Shown: positions 60,074-64,000 of the stretch, in pieces | How the letters are laid out: each line of letters opens with the position of its first letter | Position numbering within the stretch: position 1 is the first letter of the stretch | DNA from: Micromonospora wenchangensis | GTDB taxonomy: Bacteria > Actinomycetota > Actinomycetes > Mycobacteriales > Micromonosporaceae | Reading direction: 5' to 3' | Length of the DNA: 64,000 bases | Assembly (NCBI RefSeq): GCF_002210435.1 | Contig: NZ_MZMV01000019.1 | Coordinates: 50,168-114,167, forward strand | The notes under the pieces: model-generated | Database searches by the model: none | What the model saw: only the letters and a program-made list of their open reading frames with translations | What the model was told of the DNA's origin: nothing | Made by a program: the position numbers and the translations under genes

Positions 60074-60880
60074 ATGACATCAACGGCAACGAAGCCGCGG
60101 GGGGCGCGGGCGCGCGCCGCCATCGCGGCGAAGACGTTGCGGACCGACCGCTGGTGGTTCGCCCCCCTGATCACCGTCGTCGGGCTCAGCGCCTGGGTGG
60201 CGTACGCGACCGTCCGGGTGTTCATGCACAAGTGGTACTGGGTGGACCAGTACCACTACCTGACGCCGTTCTACTCCCCCTGTGTGACCGACCGGTGTGT
60301 CGAGGGCTCCTCGCACTTCGGCAGCTTCCTGCCCGGCTGGTGGATCATCCCGGACGCGGCGCTGACCCTGCCGTTCCTGCTGCTGTTCCGGTTGACCTGC
60401 TACTACTACCGCAAGGCGTACTACCGGTCGTTCTGGTTGTCGCCGCCGGCCTGCGCGGTGCCGGACGGGCACAAGTCCTACTCCGGGGAGACCCGGTTCC
60501 CGCTGCTCGGGCAGAACCTGCACCGCTACTTCTTCTACGCCGCCGCGATCATCTCGCTGATCAACACCTGGGACGCGGTCCTGGCCTTCCACTCGCCGGA
60601 GGGCTTCGGCTTCGGGCTGGGCAACATCATCCTGCTGGGCAACGTGGTGATGCTGTGGGCGTACACCATCTCCTGCCACTCCTGCCGGCACATCATCGGC
60701 GGGCGGCTCAAGCACTTCTCCGCGCACCCGGTGCGGTACCGGGCCTGGACGTTCGTGTCCAAGCTGAACACCCGGCACATGCAGCTCGCCTGGATCACCC
60801 TCGGCACGCTGGCCTTCACCGACTTCTACGTGATGGCCATCGCCGCCGGCTGGTTCAGCGACCTGCGGTTCATCAACTAG
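60074..60880 (+). CDS. sdhC: Succinate dehydrogenase membrane anchor subunit (Sdh1 type)
   Basis: A 268-aa protein with five or six membrane helices and several histidines suited to haem binding (HKWYW, NLHRYFFY, SCHSCRHIIGG). Its length and order match the membrane anchor of mycobacterial Sdh1 (Rv0249c, 273 aa) rather than the short SdhC/SdhD pair. It passes electrons to menaquinone. AGGAAG is upstream of the ATG at 60074; the frame is open earlier but without support. It is the first gene of the operon. Confidence 0.9.
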   Translation: MTSTATKPRGARARAAIAAKTLRTDRWWFAPLITVVGLSAWVAYATVRVFMHKWYWVDQYHYLTPFYSPCVTDRCVEGSSHFGSFLPGWWIIPDAALTLPFLLLFRLTCYYYRKAYYRSFWLSPPACAVPDGHKSYSGETRFPLLGQNLHRYFFYAAAIISLINTWDAVLAFHSPEGFGFGLGNIILLGNVVMLWAYTISCHSCRHIIGGRLKHFSAHPVRYRAWTFVSKLNTRHMQLAWITLGTLAFTDFYVMAIAAGWFSDLRFIN

Positions 60881-60893
60881 AGGGCGCGGCGAC

Positions 60894-62807
60894 ATGACCA
60901 CTACCACTCGCATCGAACGACACCACTACGACGTCGTCGTGATCGGGGCCGGCGGCGCCGGCCTGCGCGCGGCGATCGAGGCCCGGCTCGCCGGCAAGAA
61001 GACCGCGATCATCTCCAAGTCGCTCTTCGGCAAGGCGCACACCGTGATGGCCGAGGGCGGCGCGGCGGCCGCGATGGGGAACGTGAACAGCCGGGACAAC
61101 TGGCAGGTGCACTTCCGCGACACCATGCGCGGCGGCAAGTTCCTCAACAACTTCCGGATGGCCGAGCTGCACGCGAAGGAGTCGCCGCAGCGGATCTGGG
61201 AACTGGAGACGTACGGGGCGCTCTTCGACCGGACGAAGGACGGCAAGATCTCCCAGCGCAACTTCGGCGGGCACGAGTACCCCCGGCTGGCGCACGTCGG
61301 TGACCGTACCGGCCTGGAGCTGATCCGCACCCTCCAGCAGAAGATCGTCTCCCTCCAGCAGGAGGACAAGCGCGACCTCGGCGACTACGAGGCCCGGATC
61401 AAGGTGTTCTCCGAGACCACGATCACCGAGCTGCTGCTCGACGGGGACCGGGTGGCCGGCGCGTTCGGCTACTACCGGGAGTCCGGCGAGTTCATCCTGT
61501 TCGAGGCCCCGGCGGTGGTGCTGGCCACCGGCGGCGTCGGCCGGTCCTACAAGGTCACCTCGAACTCGTGGGAGTACACCGGGGACGGGCACGCGCTGGC
61601 GCTGCGCGCCGGGGCCACCCTGATCAACATGGAGTTCCTCCAGTTCCACCCGACCGGCATGGTCTGGCCGCCCTCGGTGAAGGGCATCCTGGTCACCGAG
61701 TCGGTCCGGGGCGACGGCGGCGTGCTGAAGAACTCCGACGGCAAGCGGTTCATGTTCGACTACGTCCCCGACGTCTTCCGCAAGCAGTACGCGGAGACCG
61801 AGGAGGAGGCGGACCGCTGGTACACCGACCCGGACAACAACCGGCGTCCGCCGGAGCTGCTGCCCCGCGACGAGGTCGCCCGCGCGATCAACAGCGAGGT
61901 CAAGGCCGGTCGGGGTACGCCGGCCGGCGGCGTCTACCTGGACATCGCCTCCCGGCGTTCGGCCGAGGAGATCCGTCGCCGGCTGCCGTCGATGTACCAC
62001 CAGTTCAAGGAGCTGGCCGACGTCGACATCACGGCCGAGCCGATGGAGGTCGGGCCGACCTGCCACTACGTGATGGGCGGCGTGGAGGTGGACCCGGACT
62101 CGGGGGCCGCGTACGGCACCGTGCAGGGGCTGTTCGCCGCCGGTGAGGTTTCCGGTGGCATGCACGGCTCCAACCGGCTGGGCGGCAACTCCCTGTCCGA
62201 CCTGCTGGTCTTCGGCAAGCGGGCGGGCGGGCACGCGGCGTCGTACACCGATCAGTTGACCTCGCGGCCGAAGGTGCCGGTGAGCGCGGTGGAGACCGCC
62301 GTGGAGACGGCGCTGGCGCCGTTGCAGCGGGACACCGGGGAGAGCCCCTACACCCTCCAGCAGGACCTCCAGGCGGTGATGGGCGATCTGGTAGGAATCA
62401 TCCGCCGGGAGGGCGAGCTGGTCGACGCCCTGCGCCGGCTGGCCGAGCTGCGCGAGCGGGTGGCGAAGGTGAGCGCGGTCGGCGGCCGGCGCTACAACCC
62501 GGGCTGGCACCTGGCGCTGGACCTGCGCAACATGCTGGTCGTCTCGGAGTGCACCGCGAAGGCGGCGCTGGAGCGGCAGGAGTCGCGCGGCGGGCACACC
62601 CGGGAGGACTTCCCGACCATGGACCCGAAGTGGCGTCGGGTCAACCTGGTCTGCGCGCTCGACGGTGACACCGTCCGGCTGGAGCACAAGCCATTGCCGA
62701 AGATGCGGGCCGAGCTGATCGGCCTCTTCGACCGTACCGAGCTGGCCAAGTACCTGACCGACGAGGAGCTGGCCGACTTCGACGCCCTCACCGAGGAGGC
62801 GAACTGA
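60894..62807 (+). CDS. sdhA: Succinate dehydrogenase flavoprotein subunit
   Basis: A 637-aa flavoprotein with the FAD dinucleotide motif VVVIGAGGAGLRAAIEA, the flavin-attachment histidine (His49 in GKAHTVMAEGG), the substrate-site FHPTGM and GEVSGGMHGSNRLGGNS. It oxidises succinate to fumarate. It starts 13 nt after sdhC, and its stop overlaps the sdhB ATG (TGATG). Length matches Rv0248c (646 aa). Confidence 0.96.
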   Translation: MTTTTRIERHHYDVVVIGAGGAGLRAAIEARLAGKKTAIISKSLFGKAHTVMAEGGAAAAMGNVNSRDNWQVHFRDTMRGGKFLNNFRMAELHAKESPQRIWELETYGALFDRTKDGKISQRNFGGHEYPRLAHVGDRTGLELIRTLQQKIVSLQQEDKRDLGDYEARIKVFSETTITELLLDGDRVAGAFGYYRESGEFILFEAPAVVLATGGVGRSYKVTSNSWEYTGDGHALALRAGATLINMEFLQFHPTGMVWPPSVKGILVTESVRGDGGVLKNSDGKRFMFDYVPDVFRKQYAETEEEADRWYTDPDNNRRPPELLPRDEVARAINSEVKAGRGTPAGGVYLDIASRRSAEEIRRRLPSMYHQFKELADVDITAEPMEVGPTCHYVMGGVEVDPDSGAAYGTVQGLFAAGEVSGGMHGSNRLGGNSLSDLLVFGKRAGGHAASYTDQLTSRPKVPVSAVETAVETALAPLQRDTGESPYTLQQDLQAVMGDLVGIIRREGELVDALRRLAELRERVAKVSAVGGRRYNPGWHLALDLRNMLVVSECTAKAALERQESRGGHTREDFPTMDPKWRRVNLVCALDGDTVRLEHKPLPKMRAELIGLFDRTELAKYLTDEELADFDALTEEAN

Positions 62808-63874
62808 TGGGAAGCAAGCGGGAGTTCCGCATCTGGCGGGGCGACGAGACCGGCGGTGACCTCCAGGACTACTCGGTCGAGGTGAACGAGGGCGAGGTCG
62901 TCCTCGACGTCATCCACCGGCTCCAGGCCACCGACGCGCCCGATCTGGCCTGCCGGTGGAACTGCAAGGCCGGCAAGTGCGGCTCGTGCTCGATGGAGAT
63001 CAACGGCAAGCCCCGGCTGAGCTGCATGACCCGGATGTCGACGTTCGAGGAGTCCGAGACCGTCACGGTCACCCCGCTGCGCACCTTCCCGGTGATCCGG
63101 GACCTGGTCACGGACGTCTCGTTCAACTACGAGAAGGCCAGGGAGACGCCGGCTTTCGCCCCGCCGGCCGACCTGGCCCCGGGCGAGTACCGGATGCAGC
63201 AGGTCGACGTGGAACGCTCGCAGGAGTTCCGCAAGTGCATCGAGTGCTTCCTGTGCCAGAACGTGTGCCACGTGATCCGCGACCACGAGGAGAACAAGCC
63301 GGCCTTCTCCGGCCCCCGGTTCTTCATCCGGGCCGCCGAGCTGGACATGCACCCGCTGGACGCGAAGACCGACCGCAAGCAGTACGCGCAGCAGGAGCAG
63401 GGACTCGGCTTCTGCAACATCACCAAGTGCTGCACCGAGGTCTGCCCCGAGCACATCAAGATCACCGACAACGGGATCATCCCCATGAAGGAACGGGTCG
63501 TCGACCGCAGGTACGATCCCCTGGTATGGCTCGGTAGCAAGATCTTCCGTCGGGGCGAGACGCCCCAGAGCACCGCGAACAGCGGGGGAAAGGGGTCCGT
63601 GGTGCACAGCGGCGCCCGTCAGGCCGGAGTCCACTCGCACGCCGGCGGTTCCGGCGACCCGGCCGCAGAGGCCCAGGCGCAGCAGGGCGTGAACTGGCAC
63701 CGCGAGGTCCCGCACCCGACCATGCCGGCGGTCGACGACCGGGGCAAGCTCCCGCTGACGGAGTTGACCTTCGACCGGGCGGCGGCCCCGTCGCCGTTCG
63801 GTGACGACGTCACCTTCCCGCTGCCGCCGGAGCACCTCAACTTCGCCCACCCGAGCCAGGACGAGAAGCACTGA
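62807..63874 (+). CDS. sdhB: Succinate dehydrogenase iron-sulfur subunit with C-terminal extension
   Basis: A 355-aa Fe-S protein. [2Fe-2S] ligands are C53, C58, C61 and C73 (with C49 near); a second cluster starts at C144-I-E-C147-F-L-C150 and the third at CNITKCCTEVCP. The catalytic part ends near residue 250. The mycobacterial Sdh1 homologue is about 248 aa, so roughly 100 residues (His/Gly/Ala-rich, then WHREVPHPTMPAV and LTELTFDRAAAPSPFGDDV) are an added tail of unknown use. Confidence 0.94.
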   Translation: MGSKREFRIWRGDETGGDLQDYSVEVNEGEVVLDVIHRLQATDAPDLACRWNCKAGKCGSCSMEINGKPRLSCMTRMSTFEESETVTVTPLRTFPVIRDLVTDVSFNYEKARETPAFAPPADLAPGEYRMQQVDVERSQEFRKCIECFLCQNVCHVIRDHEENKPAFSGPRFFIRAAELDMHPLDAKTDRKQYAQQEQGLGFCNITKCCTEVCPEHIKITDNGIIPMKERVVDRRYDPLVWLGSKIFRRGETPQSTANSGGKGSVVHSGARQAGVHSHAGGSGDPAAEAQAQQGVNWHREVPHPTMPAVDDRGKLPLTELTFDRAAAPSPFGDDVTFPLPPEHLNFAHPSQDEKH

Positions 63875-63877
63875 ACC

Positions 63878-63955
63878 GGCACGACTGGCACTGAACCGGC
63901 CTGACGGGCACCGGACCGCACGAACGGCACCGGACCGGTACGGGGCCGGCACCGT
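63878..63955. repeat. Degenerate ~20-bp tandem repeats after sdhB
   Basis: Four imperfect units built around GGCACCGGACCG follow the sdhB stop. They do not form a long open frame and may be decayed simple repeats. Confidence 0.5.
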
Positions 63956-63976
63956 TGCGGCGCGACGCGCGCCGCA
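63956..63976 (+). terminator. Candidate terminator of the sdh operon
   Basis: A perfect 9-bp stem TGCGGCGCG/CGCGCCGCA with a 3-nt loop, 82 nt after sdhB. It has no T run. Confidence 0.5.
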
Positions 63977-64000
63977 GCGGGCACGACGAGGTCGACGGGG

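Overview
The window is bacterial DNA of very high G+C (GC-rich third codon positions, many GTG and some TTG starts, 4-nt ATGA/GTGA gene overlaps). WhiB7, mycothiol (MshB) and mycoredoxin genes, the AdnAB recombination nuclease, an Sdh1-type succinate dehydrogenase and an XRE(DUF5753)-DUF397 pair point to an actinomycete, most likely Micromonosporaceae (Micromonospora or a close relative). No rRNA, tRNA, CRISPR array, integrase or complete insertion sequence was seen. It reads as core chromosome with a few lineage-specific inserts.

Layout. (1) 1-28 kb is a scattered version of the block known around whiB7 in mycobacteria: a ThiF-like protein, an ABC1-family kinase, whiB7, uvrD2, mycoredoxin, nudC and adnB-adnA. 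Interposed are an MFS transporter, the XRE/DUF397 pair, two M16 peptidase-family proteins, a sulfonate operon (ssuD divergent from ssuA-ssuB-ssuC and an Rrf2 regulator), and a cold-shock pair (cspA, then a DEAD-box helicase). (2) 27.8-32 kb holds two LOG-family genes and divergent dapE/dapD. (3) 32-39 kb holds a large secreted S8 protease, a hexapeptide acetyltransferase and an 856-aa membrane serine-hydrolase-like protein. (4) 38.8-43.8 kb runs fdxA-dapC-tyrA and then a SIMPL protein and a small kinase on the minus strand, with a GNAT gene divergent. dapC, dapD and dapE supply three steps of the succinylase route to diaminopimelate/lysine. (5) 44-50 kb holds two membrane proteins with mshB, an S9 peptidase, a methyltransferase and a small secreted protein. 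(6) 50-56 kb is a complete dipeptide/oligopeptide ABC importer operon. (7) 56-60 kb holds a Uma2-family gene and tldD-tldE. (8) 60-64 kb is a three-gene succinate dehydrogenase operon.

Most interesting regulation. The whiB7 leader carries a complete set of attenuation parts: a promoter with an AT-rich box 3 bp upstream of the -35, a roughly 85-codon upstream ORF, an antiterminator hairpin containing the uORF stop codon, and a mutually exclusive intrinsic terminator with a six-T run. The divergent ssuD/ssuA promoters each carry the same 21-bp inverted repeat in the same orientation over a -10-like element, probably operators for the Rrf2 regulator that ends the operon. A different palindrome lies upstream of the peptide importer. 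A third palindrome family occurs at two unlinked promoters. At least eight genes have a TAnnnT-like -10 six or seven bases before the start codon, the signature of leaderless mRNAs. Two families of palindromic intergenic repeats each occur twice.
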